Shown: positions 16,332 to 24,806 of the stretch, in pieces
How positions within the stretch are numbered: position 1 is the stretch's first letter
Layout of the letters: the number at the start of each line of letters is the position of its first letter
NCBI GenBank assembly: GCA_900472605.1
Contig: UCJD01000060.1
Location: forward strand, 29,871 to 93,870
Source of the DNA: Hyphomicrobiales bacterium
GTDB lineage: Bacteria; Pseudomonadota; Alphaproteobacteria; Rhizobiales; Rhizobiaceae
DNA length: 64,000 bases
Direction: 5' to 3'
Position numbers and translations under genes: made by a program
Notes under the pieces: model-generated
Told to the model about the DNA's origin: nothing
Databases searched by the model: none
What the model saw: only the letters and a program-made list of their open reading frames with translations

Positions 16332-16470
16332 TTGCGATCTGCGCCTCTCGACAGGAACCACAATCCCTGGGGCCATACTCGATCCAAAGGGAGCTGTCCC
16401 TGGCCAGGCCCGTGGGCTTGGACATATGGCGCCCACCTACGTTTGTAGGCACCCAGGATCGTAAACCTCC
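16332..16470 (+). ncRNA. ssrS: Probable 6S RNA
   Basis: The 300 bases after zapA have no ORF. Here the DNA can fold into a long rod: the 5' CGATCTGCG and 3' GGATCG ends pair, a central open region includes ATCCCTGGGGCC with an opposing TCCCTGGCCAGG, and a conserved-looking 3' hairpin (CCTAC / GTAGG, at 16435-16448) follows. A TATATA -10-like box lies at 16322-16327. The position downstream of zapA is where 6S RNA is found in many proteobacteria. 6S RNA mimics an open promoter and binds the housekeeping RNA polymerase. Ends are approximate. Confidence 0.6.
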
Positions 16471-16547
16471 ATCGGTTGCCGCGGATCGCACTCTTCCTAC
16501 TTATCGCCGGCGATCGCACCGCGCTTCGAACGCCTTGGCATCAGGCG

Positions 16548-17006
16548 CTATTCGGCGCCGTTTTCCTTCATGCAGCTCATCAGCTCGGCAAATGCCTGCT
16601 CCGTGCCCGTCAGCGGCAGGATGACATCGATCCCGTTGGCGGTGACGGTCAGTTCCTTGCCCGAGGTCAGCGCGGTGACCGCCGCAGCATCGTTCGGAAC
16701 GTCGATCGTCACCGTCTTGTCGCTGTCTGCCGTCGAGGAAAATTCCGCGGCGGCGGCGCCATCCACCGACCATGTCCCGTTGACGCGCTCACCCTTGGCG
16801 ATCGCGAAGGCGTCGGCATTGGCAAACAGCGCCAGCTTGTCGCCGACGGCGAGGTAGCCGATGCCGGTGCGGTTGTTCTGGGCAAGGCAGCCGATGAACG
16901 TGTCGCCATCCGTCATCGGGGTGACGCCGAAATCAGCGGCGCGGGTCGCGGCTGCGGAGAGCAGGGTGGCGGTTACGAGCGTGGCCGCGGCGACGATATG
17001 CTTCAT
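16548..17006 (-). CDS. Periplasmic hypothetical protein, 152 residues
   Basis: This protein begins with a clear signal peptide (MKHIVAAATLVTATLLSAAATRA, cleaved near residue 23). The mature part looks all-beta, with GVTPMTDGDTFIGCLAQ, LTVTANGIDVILPL and a C-terminal ELMSCMKENGAE. Two cysteines (in FIGCL and LMSCM) could form a disulphide in the periplasm. No known domain is recognised. The start is the ATG at 17006, preceded by AAGGACGTC. It is transcribed convergently towards the 6S RNA region and stands alone. Confidence 0.75.
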   Translation of the reverse strand: MKHIVAAATLVTATLLSAAATRAADFGVTPMTDGDTFIGCLAQNNRTGIGYLAVGDKLALFANADAFAIAKGERVNGTWSVDGAAAAEFSSTADSDKTVTIDVPNDAAAVTALTSGKELTVTANGIDVILPLTGTEQAFAELMSCMKENGAE

Positions 17007-17559
17007 CTGACGTCCTTGTTGCGCGGGTACTGGCACTTCCACCGGCTGTCGCGCATTCGATCGTGCCGGCGCGTTTCTACTGCCGCATGGCGGGTTTTCT
17101 GGCAATGGTCTGGCCGCTGCTTGCAGCGAAAAACCGGCATCTCAGGAGGCCTGAGCGCGTTGTCCAGTGCCGCGTCGCAGGCTGGCTGATAATTCATGCG
17201 CTCAGCGCACAGGATGCGTTTCGTGTTTCCTCACGCATGAAATGATGAATTTTCACGATTCTAGGCGGATATCCACCGATTAAAACGGTTAAAACACTTT
17301 AACGATTGTGGTCGGGCCGACTGCCATTTCGCGAATTCGGGCGAAACATCTGCAAAATGACGTTTTCCTAAAACGTTTACGGCTTTTCTGAGGGCAAAAA
17401 TATTAAGCAGCACCGCTTTAGCTATGCGCTAGGCGCATTAGTGTTCTGATGCTTTAGCGCTGTTCGTTGTCGGTCTTCATGCATATATTCGCATCAACAG
17501 AGAGACACGGGTAGCAAACACGCTGCCAAGCGCTGAAAGCCCTAGGAAAGGGGATCATC
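17007..17559. other. 553-base intergenic region before the DUF1127 gene
   Basis: No ORF with coding character is seen. It must contain the promoters of the periplasmic protein (minus) and the DUF1127 gene (plus). An AT-rich segment at 17270-17310 has a GTTAAA-N4-TTTAAC dyad, and a hairpin ATGCGC-TAG-GCGCAT lies at 17424-17438. The length leaves room for a long leader or a small RNA. Confidence 0.5.
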
Positions 17560-17703
17560 ATGAACGTAGCACGCTCCTTCAATAACTGGCGCAAGTATCG
17601 TCAGACCGTCACCGAACTCGGCCGCATGTCCAACCGTGCGCTGAACGACCTCGGCATCGACCGCTCCGACATCCAGCGCGTTGCTCGCGACGCCACTCGC
17701 TAA
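17560..17703 (+). CDS. DUF1127 small basic protein, 47 residues
   Basis: The product is MNVARSFNNWRKYRQTVTEL, then GRMSNRALNDLGIDRSDIQR and VARDATR. The LxxMSxRxLxDLGIxRxDI pattern is the DUF1127 signature. Members are arginine-rich, 45-70 residues; in Agrobacterium and other alphaproteobacteria they have been linked to RNA turnover and phosphate-related phenotypes, but the mechanism is poorly defined. AGGAAAGGGG precedes the ATG, a very strong ribosome site, and a strong terminator follows, so high expression is likely. Confidence 0.9.
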   Translation: MNVARSFNNWRKYRQTVTELGRMSNRALNDLGIDRSDIQRVARDATR

Positions 17704-17738
17704 CAAGCGATCGCTGCCTTCGTGAGCAGCAAGATTTC

Positions 17739-17776
17739 AAACGCCCGTTGCTTCCAGCTGCGGGCGTTTTGCTTTT
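17739..17776 (+). terminator. Terminator of the DUF1127 gene
   Basis: Stem AAACGCCCG / CGGGCGTTT with a 13-base loop, then TTTTGCTTTT, 36 bases after the stop. Confidence 0.9.
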
Positions 17777-17848
17777 GTGGCTTTTGATCTGCGGCCGGAG
17801 CTACCGTCCCGAGCCGGTTTTGCTTGCGAAGCGAGCAGTGCTGGCGAT

Positions 17849-18448
17849 ATGGCAACTTCCATGTTTTCACTCACCCGCATCGAGACCCTGGAGCAAATCG
17901 TCAAGAAGAGCCGGTTTCTGGCCGTCGCGGCGCCGATCGCCTCCGAAGACGATGCCCGGGCGTTTCTTGCGGCCCATGGCGATCCAGCCGCCAACCACAA
18001 TTGCTGGGCATGGCGGATCGGCCAGACCTATCGCTTCAACGATGACGGCGAGCCGAGCGGCACCGCCGGCAAGCCGATCCTGCAGGCAATCGACGGACAA
18101 GCGCTCGACCAGGTGGCGGTTGTTGTTATCCGCTGGTTCGGCGGCGTGCTGCTTGGAACCGGCGGCCTGATCCGTGCCTATGGCGGCACGGCTGCCGCGT
18201 GTCTGAGGGCCGCGACGACAGTCGAGTTGGTCGCGACCGTCGAGGTGGAGATTGCGGTGAATTTTTCGGATCTGGCTCTGGTGAAGGCGCGGCTTGCGGG
18301 CTCGGCCGGGGTGCGCGTGGTGGCCGAGGTGTTCGTGGATGCGGGTGCGTTGCTGAGGCTTTGCGTGCCCGAGGCGGTGTTGCCCGAGACCGCGCGGATG
18401 CTCAGCGACGCCACCAGTGGCCGCGTCATTCTTGCGGTGCAGCAATGA
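17849..18448 (+). CDS. IMPACT/YigZ family protein
   Basis: This 199-residue protein has the UPF0029 (IMPACT) N-terminal domain: SRFLAVAAPI, AAHGDPAANHNCWAW, RFNDDGEPSGTAGKPIL and VVVIRWFGGVLLGTGGLIRAYG, followed by a DUF1949 ferredoxin-like C-terminal domain (about residues 130-199). YigZ-type proteins are conserved but of unclear function; the eukaryotic relative IMPACT regulates GCN2. I prefer the ATG at 17849 over a GTG at 17777, because the latter lies in the preceding terminator. It is a single gene. Confidence 0.88.
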   Translation: MATSMFSLTRIETLEQIVKKSRFLAVAAPIASEDDARAFLAAHGDPAANHNCWAWRIGQTYRFNDDGEPSGTAGKPILQAIDGQALDQVAVVVIRWFGGVLLGTGGLIRAYGGTAAACLRAATTVELVATVEVEIAVNFSDLALVKARLAGSAGVRVVAEVFVDAGALLRLCVPEAVLPETARMLSDATSGRVILAVQQ

Positions 18449-18669
18449 GCCGCAGCCTTAATGGCGGTTTGCGGTTGACATTCGAAATATTTTTTTAGTT
18501 TCCAGATTCGACGGAATGCCTTGCATGCGCGCGGTTCTGGCGTTCATCGTTGCCCAAAGCGGCGGTGTTCCCGCTATTGTGACGGAGACTTCGCTTGCGT
18601 GCTGCAGTGCGAGTGATAGGTATTCGCGAATAATATCGATTAGATTCTCAATTCTCAGGAGATTATGAG

Positions 18670-19689
18670 ATGCAGCTTGGCATGGTTGGCTTGGGCCGTA
18701 TGGGCAGCTTCATGGTCCAGCGCTTGATGCGCGATGGCCATGAATGCGTGGTCTATGATGCGAAGACGGAAAGCGTGAACGATCTGGTCGGCAAGGGTGC
18801 CGTCGGCAGCGCCTCGCTGGAAGAGTTCGTTTCGAAGCTTTCGCGTCCGCGCGCCGTGTGGCTGATGCTGCCGGCGGCCATCACCGACAAGGTGATCGCG
18901 CAGATCACGCCGCTGCTCGACAGCGACGATATCATCATCGACGGTGGCAACTCCTACTACCACGACGACATTCGCCGTGGCGGCGAGTTGATCACGAAGG
19001 GCCTGCACTATGTCGACGTCGGCACCAGCGGTGGCGTCTTCGGTCTCGAGCGTGGTTATTGCCTGATGATCGGCGGCGAAAAGGCCGTGGTTGAATCGCT
19101 GTCGCCGATCTTCAAGTCGCTCGCACCTGGCGTCGGCAATGTGGTTCCTTCGGCGCATCGTCCGGATCAGGCCGGCAGCACGGCCGAGCAGGGCTATCTG
19201 CATTGCGGCCCGCATGGCGCCGGCCACTTCGTCAAGATGGTGCACAACGGTATCGAATACGGCCTCATGGCCGCCTATGCCGAAGGCTTCAACATCCTGA
19301 AGCGCGCCAATATCGGCGCCGATAATCATGAAGTTGACGCCGAGACGGCGCCGATCGCGCATCCTGAGCACTACCAGTATGACTTCAACCTGCAGGACGT
19401 CGCCGAAGTTTGGCGTCGCGGCAGCGTCATCACCTCGTGGCTGCTCGACCTGACCTCGGATGCGCTGCATGCGGATCCCGCGCTCGGCGCCTATGCAGGC
19501 CGCGTTTCTGACTCGGGCGAAGGCCGCTGGACGATCATGGCCGCCATCGACGAAAGCGTTCCGACGCCCGTCCTGAGCGCTGCGCTCTACAGCCGCTTCT
19601 CCTCGCGCGACAATGACGAATTCGCCAACAAGGTGCTGTCGGCCATGCGCGCCGGCTTCGGCGGCCACGTCGAAAAGCCGAAGGCGTAA
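18670..19689 (+). CDS. gnd: 6-phosphogluconate dehydrogenase, short NAD-type (GndA-like)
   Basis: This 339-residue enzyme oxidatively decarboxylates 6-phosphogluconate to ribulose 5-phosphate. It has the Rossmann motif MVGLGRMGSFM at residues 5-15, IIDGGNSYYHDD near 96, VDVGTSGGVFGLERGYCLMIGG split around 120, and the catalytic lysine region HFVKMVHNGIEYG near 190. Short (about 330-residue) forms lacking the long C-terminal domain are usually NAD+-specific. It links to the tkt-gap-pgk genes in central metabolism but is separately transcribed, with a strong terminator after it. Confidence 0.93.
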   Translation: MQLGMVGLGRMGSFMVQRLMRDGHECVVYDAKTESVNDLVGKGAVGSASLEEFVSKLSRPRAVWLMLPAAITDKVIAQITPLLDSDDIIIDGGNSYYHDDIRRGGELITKGLHYVDVGTSGGVFGLERGYCLMIGGEKAVVESLSPIFKSLAPGVGNVVPSAHRPDQAGSTAEQGYLHCGPHGAGHFVKMVHNGIEYGLMAAYAEGFNILKRANIGADNHEVDAETAPIAHPEHYQYDFNLQDVAEVWRRGSVITSWLLDLTSDALHADPALGAYAGRVSDSGEGRWTIMAAIDESVPTPVLSAALYSRFSSRDNDEFANKVLSAMRAGFGGHVEKPKA

Positions 19690-19713
19690 ACCATTCAGCA
19701 ATAATGGTTATCC

Positions 19714-19750
19714 AAGCCCGCGCAGCCGCAAGCTGCGCGGGCTTTTCTTT
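19714..19750 (+). terminator. gnd terminator
   Basis: A perfect 12-bp stem (AAGCCCGCGCAG / CTGCGCGGGCTT) followed by TTTCTTT, 25 bases past the stop. Confidence 0.93.
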
Positions 19751-19788
19751 CCGGCGCTTCAATATAAGCTAGGCTATATATTGGAGGG

Positions 19789-21951
19789 ATGGCGATGGGT
19801 CTGGGGTTTGGCGCGCGCATTATGGGACGGCTGCTGCCGCTCGTTGCACTTGGCGTGATTGTTTCGAGCGCTTCGGCGCAAACGCCGGCGGCAACGCCAA
19901 CGCAAACACCGGCGCCGCCTCCCGCCGAAGTGCGGCAGATGTTGCAGCTGATGGAAACGCCCGCCGTCAAGCAATGGATGGCGACGCAGGCGCAGAGCCC
20001 TGCGGCAGCGCAGACGGCAACCACCCCGGCACAAACGGCTGCCCCCGGTGGGGATATGTCGGGCGAGCAGATGTCGGTGCTCTCCGAGTTCCTTGGTCAC
20101 GCCCGCAGCCATTTCGACCTCGTCTCCGGCGCCGCGATGACGCTGCCCGACGAAGTCGAGAACGCGTCGGCGATCGTCGAGCGCGAAGTTCAGCCGAGTG
20201 GCTGGGCGCTTCTGACGATCGAGATCGTGGCGCTTTTCCTGGCCGGGCCGGTGGCGGAGCTTCTGTTTCGGATGGTCGTGCCGCGGCCGCGCATCAGGCT
20301 GGAGGATGGCGAGGTCGCCACAGTGGCGCATCATGCCGCGGCCAATCTGAGCTATCGCATTGTGCCGGCGCTGGTGTTCTGCATCGCAACACTCGTCCCG
20401 CTCGTACTCTTCAACTGGCCGCCGATCACGCAATCGCTGGCGATCGCAGTGGCCATCGCGCTGATCGTGTCGCGCGTCACCATATCCGTCGGACGTCTCC
20501 TCGTCGCGCTCGTCACGCTGCCGCATGTCGGCGGCGAGAGGGACGTCTCGCGTTCGACAGCCATGTTCTGGTTCAAGCGCAGCTGCATCTTCATCATCTA
20601 TTTCGTGTTCGGGTGGGTGTTGATCCAGCTGATGGCGCCGCTCGGCTTTTCCCCCGGGTCGCGTTATCTCGTCGGCTATACGCTCGGATTGGGCCTGCTT
20701 GCCATCGCGACCGAAGCGGTCTGGTCGCGTCCGGCAGAGGAAGGGCAGAAGAGCACGACGGCATCCTGGATGCTGACGATTTATTTCGTTGCTCTCTGGC
20801 TCTTGTGGGTGGCGGGCTTCAACCTCATCCTGTGGATCGGCATCTATCTCGTGCTGTTGCCGCGCGTTCTGCGCGTCTCGACGCTTGCCGTGCGGGCGCT
20901 GCACAAGGCCGAGGCCGGCTTCCTCGCTAGAAAGCGCATCGCGGCGGTGCTGCTCGATCGCGGCGTGCGGGCCGTCATCATCACCATCGCGGCTATCTGG
21001 CTTGGCCGCATTCTCGGCTTCGCCGCCGACCGGATGGCGGCCGGCGAGACGATGATCGACCGGATCGTGCGCGGCTCGGTCGGCGGCATCGTCATCCTGC
21101 TCGCAGCCGATCTGCTCTGGCATCTCGCGCGCGCCTATATCAATGGCAGGCTCGAGGATTCCCCGCTGGAAGGCTCGATCAACGATGAGGAGAAGGCACG
21201 TCGCGCGCGGCTGCAGACGCTCCTGCCGATCTTTCGCAATATCCTTGCCGTCGTCATCGCCGTGATTGCCGTGCTGATGGTGCTCTCGGGCCTCGGTGTC
21301 GAGATCGGGCCGCTGATTGCCGGCGCCGGCGTTGTCGGCGTCGCGGTCGGCTTCGGTGCGCAGACCATCGTCAAGGATGTGATCAGCGGCATGTTCTATC
21401 TTTGGGACGATGCCTTCCGGGTCGGCGAGTATATCGAGAGCGGCAGCCACAAGGGCGTGGTCGAGGCGTTCAGCCTGCGCTCCGTCAGGCTGCGCCACCA
21501 TCGCGGGCCGTTGACGACTGTGCCGTTTGGCGAGCTCGGCGCGGTCAAGAATCTCAACCGCGACTGGACGATCGACAAGATCACCCTCAACGTCACCTAC
21601 GACACCGATCTCGTGCTGGCAAAGAAGGTGATCAAGCAGATCGGCCAGAAGCTGCTCGAAAACCCCGATTACGCGCCTCACATCATCGAGACGCTGAAGA
21701 TGAAGGGCGTCGAGCAGTTCGGCGAGTTCGCGATCGTCATCCGCCTGGCGATGATGACGAAGCCCGGCGAGCAGTTCGTCATCCGCCGCAACGCGCTGGC
21801 GATGATCCGCACGGCCTTCAAGGAAAACGGCATCGAATTTGCGGTGCCGACGCTGCAGGTCTCGAGCGAGACGCACGATGCGGACGCCAATGCGGCGGCT
21901 GCGCGCTATGCGGCACAGAAGGGCGGTCAGGGCGTCGAACCCGCGGCCTAA
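19789..21951 (+). CDS. Mechanosensitive ion channel, MscS family, large form
   Basis: This 720-residue protein has a signal peptide (cleavage near residue 30, SSASAQT), a Pro/Thr/Gln-rich periplasmic stretch, about ten membrane helices from residue 140 to 500, and the MscS pore and beta domain at 506-550 (GAGVVGVAVGFGAQTIVKD, then DAFRVGEYIESG). The C-terminal cytoplasmic vestibule runs to about 700. Such large MscS relatives (YbdG/MscK-like) open under membrane tension and release solutes during osmotic downshift. It starts at ATG 19789 with TTGGAGGG before it. It is monocistronic. Confidence 0.92.
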   Translation: MAMGLGFGARIMGRLLPLVALGVIVSSASAQTPAATPTQTPAPPPAEVRQMLQLMETPAVKQWMATQAQSPAAAQTATTPAQTAAPGGDMSGEQMSVLSEFLGHARSHFDLVSGAAMTLPDEVENASAIVEREVQPSGWALLTIEIVALFLAGPVAELLFRMVVPRPRIRLEDGEVATVAHHAAANLSYRIVPALVFCIATLVPLVLFNWPPITQSLAIAVAIALIVSRVTISVGRLLVALVTLPHVGGERDVSRSTAMFWFKRSCIFIIYFVFGWVLIQLMAPLGFSPGSRYLVGYTLGLGLLAIATEAVWSRPAEEGQKSTTASWMLTIYFVALWLLWVAGFNLILWIGIYLVLLPRVLRVSTLAVRALHKAEAGFLARKRIAAVLLDRGVRAVIITIAAIWLGRILGFAADRMAAGETMIDRIVRGSVGGIVILLAADLLWHLARAYINGRLEDSPLEGSINDEEKARRARLQTLLPIFRNILAVVIAVIAVLMVLSGLGVEIGPLIAGAGVVGVAVGFGAQTIVKDVISGMFYLWDDAFRVGEYIESGSHKGVVEAFSLRSVRLRHHRGPLTTVPFGELGAVKNLNRDWTIDKITLNVTYDTDLVLAKKVIKQIGQKLLENPDYAPHIIETLKMKGVEQFGEFAIVIRLAMMTKPGEQFVIRRNALAMIRTAFKENGIEFAVPTLQVSSETHDADANAAAARYAAQKGGQGVEPAA

Positions 21952-21957
21952 ACGGCG

Positions 21958-21981
21958 CGCCGGCATTCCGGGATGCCGGCG
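21958..21981 (+). other. Strong hairpin after the MscS gene
   Basis: A perfect 9-bp stem CGCCGGCAT / ATGCCGGCG with a 6-base loop starts 6 bases after the stop. It lacks a T run, so it is a weak terminator at best or an mRNA 3'-end stabiliser. Confidence 0.55.
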
Positions 21982-22202
21982 TCAGTCGTCGAAGGTGATC
22001 GCTAACCTTACGAAAATACAATATTGGAACCCCTGTCTTGGCGCCAAAAATGCCCCAATTGAGGATGAAGCAGGCGTCGTTAAGCGGCATTGGGGTAGTG
22101 TTGCCATGTATTCGAGGACTTCCGTCCAAGAACTTACATGCAGGTTATGTTAGATGTCCAAGACATGATTCCCGCTAATATGTAGGTTTACGACGGTCGG
22201 TA

Positions 22203-24806
22203 ATGTCGAAGCACGCCAATTTGGAAGAGATTGAAGTCACAGAAGAATCGGGCATCTCGCGATTTTTCAGCCGGTATCGGACGCATCTGACGGCGCTTGC
22301 GACGCTGGCCGTGTTCTGCATGGTGGGCTTCGCGATCGAGCAGCTGACGACCGAAGTGCGCTACGACGACGTGGTGCAGGCGCTGGCCGATACCAAGATC
22401 AGCTCGATCGTGCTGGCGCTGTTCTTCACGGCGCTGAGTTTCCTGGCGCTGGTGTTCTACGACGTCAACGCTATCGACTATGTCGGCAAGAAGCTGCCAT
22501 TCCCGCAGGTCGCGCTCACCGCCTTCGCCGCCTATGCCGTCGGCAATACGGCGGGGTTCGGTGCGCTGAGCGGCGGGGCGATCCGCTACCGTGCCTATTC
22601 AAGGCTCGGCCTGACGCCCGAGGATATCGGCCGCGTCATCGCTTTCGTCACCATTGCCTTCGGGCTTGGGCTGGCTGGCGTCGGCTCCATCGCTCTTCTG
22701 GCGATTGCCGATGAGATCGCACCGCTCATCGATGTCAGCAGCTGGGTTCTGCGTATCTTGGGCGGGTCGATCGTGCTGGTGCTTGCGGCGGGCGTGGTGC
22801 TCGGCCGTGGCGGCCGATCGGTCAGCATCGGGCGTTTCTCGCTGCGGCTGCCTGACTCCGCCACCTGGTCGCGTCAGTTTCTGGTCGCCGCCTTCGATAT
22901 CGCGGCGTCTGCCACCGTTCTCTACGTTCTCCTGCCGCAGACGGCGATCAGCTGGCCAGTCTTCCTTGCCGTCTATGCGATTGCCGTCGGTCTTGGCGTG
23001 CTCAGCCATGTGCCGGCCGGCCTCGGCGTGTTCGAGACGGTCATCATCGCCGCGCTCGGCAGTGCCGTGAATATCGATGCGGTGCTCGGCTCGCTGGTGC
23101 TCTACCGCCTGATCTATCACGTCGTGCCACTGCTGCTTGCGGTTCTGGCTGTCTCGGCGACCGAGCTTCGCCGTTTCGCCGACCATCCCGTCGCTTCCGG
23201 ATTCCGCCGGATCGGCATCCGATTGATGCCGCAACTGCTGTCGACGCTGTCGCTGCTGCTCGGCGTCATGCTGATCTTTTCGAGCGTCACGCCGACGCCC
23301 GACTCTAATCTGGAGTTCCTCTCAAACTATCTGCCGCTGCCGATCGTCGAAGGCGCGCATTTCCTCTCCAGTCTTGCCGGGCTGGCGCTCGTGGTCGCCG
23401 CGCGCGGTCTCGGCCAGAAGCTCGACGGCGCCTGGTGGATTTCGATCTTCTCGGCCGCCGCAGCACTCATGCTGTCGCTGCTGAAGGCAGTGGCGCTGGT
23501 CGAGGCGTCGTTCCTCGGCTTCCTGATCTTCGGCCTGTTCGTCAGCCGCCGGCTGTTTCGCCGCCGCGCCTCGCTGCTCAATCAGACGCTCACCGCATCC
23601 TGGCTGACGGCGATCGCCGTCGTCTGCGTCGGCGCCGTGGTGATCCTGCTCTTCGTCTATCGCGACGTCGACTACAGCAACGAGCTGTGGTGGCAGTTCG
23701 AATTCGCCGAGGAGGCTCCGCGTGGCCTGCGCGCCGTGCTTGGGATCACCATCATCTCGACCGCCATCGCCGTCTTCAGCCTGCTGCGGCCGGCCACCAC
23801 GCGGCTTGAACCGGCATCGGACGAAACGCTGGAGCGCGCCGTCGATATCGTCGAGAAGCAGCGCTACGCCGACGCCAATCTGGTGCGCATGGGCGACAAG
23901 AGCGTGATGTTCTCGGACAAGGGCGACGCCTTCATCATGTATGGCCGCCAGGGGCGCTCGTGGATCGCGCTTTTCGATCCTGTCGGCGACCGCAGCGCGA
24001 TGCCTGAACTCGTGTGGCGGTTCGTCGAGACGGCGCGGGCCGCCGGCTGCCGCGCCGTGTTCTACCAGATCTCGCCGGCGCTGCTTTCGCATTGCGCCGA
24101 TGCAGGGCTTCGCGCATTCAAACTCGGCGAACTGGCCGTCTCCGATCTCTCGACCTTCGAGATGAAGGGCGGCAAGTGGGCGAACCTGCGCCAGACAGCG
24201 AGCCGCGCCCAGCGCGACGGGCTGACCTTCGAGGTGGTCATGCCTGAGGACGTGCCCGGCGTGATGGACGAGCTGGCGGCGGTTTCCAATGCCTGGCTCG
24301 AGGATCACAACGCCAAGGAGAAGGGGTTCTCGCTCGGTGCGTTCACGCCCGACTACATCCTTGCCCAGCCGGTCGGCATCCTGAAGCTCGAGGGCAAGAT
24401 CGTCGCCTTCGCCAATATCCTGATCACCGGCGCCAAGGACGAGGGCACCATCGACCTGATGCGTTTCTCGCCGGATGCGCCAAAGGGCTCCATGGACTTC
24501 CTTTTCGTGCAGATCATGGAATATCTGCGTGCCGAGGGCTTCTCGCATTTCAACCTCGGCATGGCGCCGCTTTCGGGCATGTCGAAGCGCGAGACGGCGC
24601 CGGTTTGGGACCGCATCGGAAGCACCGTGTTCGAGCACGGCGAGCGCTTCTATAACTTCAAGGGCCTCAGGGCCTTCAAATCCAAGTTTCATCCTCAATG
24701 GCATCCGCGCTATCTTGCTGTGTCCGGAGGAGGCAATCCGATGATCGCTTTGATGGACGCGACGCTCCTGATCGGCGGCGGATTGAAAGGGGTCGTGAGG
24801 AAATGA
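22203..24806 (+). CDS. mprF: Phosphatidylglycerol lysyltransferase LpiA/MprF
   Basis: This 867-residue bifunctional membrane protein has about 13 helices in the N-terminal flippase half (residues 30-520) and a soluble DUF2156 acyltransferase-like synthase domain (about 560-850; DKGDAFIMYGRQGRSWIALF split near 570, FSHFNLGMAPLSGM near 785). It transfers lysine from lysyl-tRNA to phosphatidylglycerol and flips the product, lowering membrane charge. In Rhizobium tropici the homologue lpiA is acid-induced and supports acid tolerance and symbiosis. The stop overlaps the acvB start (ATGA), so the two form a translationally coupled operon. Confidence 0.95.
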   Translation: MSKHANLEEIEVTEESGISRFFSRYRTHLTALATLAVFCMVGFAIEQLTTEVRYDDVVQALADTKISSIVLALFFTALSFLALVFYDVNAIDYVGKKLPFPQVALTAFAAYAVGNTAGFGALSGGAIRYRAYSRLGLTPEDIGRVIAFVTIAFGLGLAGVGSIALLAIADEIAPLIDVSSWVLRILGGSIVLVLAAGVVLGRGGRSVSIGRFSLRLPDSATWSRQFLVAAFDIAASATVLYVLLPQTAISWPVFLAVYAIAVGLGVLSHVPAGLGVFETVIIAALGSAVNIDAVLGSLVLYRLIYHVVPLLLAVLAVSATELRRFADHPVASGFRRIGIRLMPQLLSTLSLLLGVMLIFSSVTPTPDSNLEFLSNYLPLPIVEGAHFLSSLAGLALVVAARGLGQKLDGAWWISIFSAAAALMLSLLKAVALVEASFLGFLIFGLFVSRRLFRRRASLLNQTLTASWLTAIAVVCVGAVVILLFVYRDVDYSNELWWQFEFAEEAPRGLRAVLGITIISTAIAVFSLLRPATTRLEPASDETLERAVDIVEKQRYADANLVRMGDKSVMFSDKGDAFIMYGRQGRSWIALFDPVGDRSAMPELVWRFVETARAAGCRAVFYQISPALLSHCADAGLRAFKLGELAVSDLSTFEMKGGKWANLRQTASRAQRDGLTFEVVMPEDVPGVMDELAAVSNAWLEDHNAKEKGFSLGAFTPDYILAQPVGILKLEGKIVAFANILITGAKDEGTIDLMRFSPDAPKGSMDFLFVQIMEYLRAEGFSHFNLGMAPLSGMSKRETAPVWDRIGSTVFEHGERFYNFKGLRAFKSKFHPQWHPRYLAVSGGGNPMIALMDATLLIGGGLKGVVRK

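Noticed and set aside
17280..17303. Cluster of TTAA motifs that resembles a CtrA site
   Set aside because: Spacings are 5 and 6 bases instead of the required 7.
19774..21966. Minus-strand frame of 730 codons opposite the MscS gene
   Set aside because: It is a shadow of the high-GC plus-strand gene: Arg/Asp/His-rich low-complexity product, no family marks, while the plus strand encodes a clear MscS channel.
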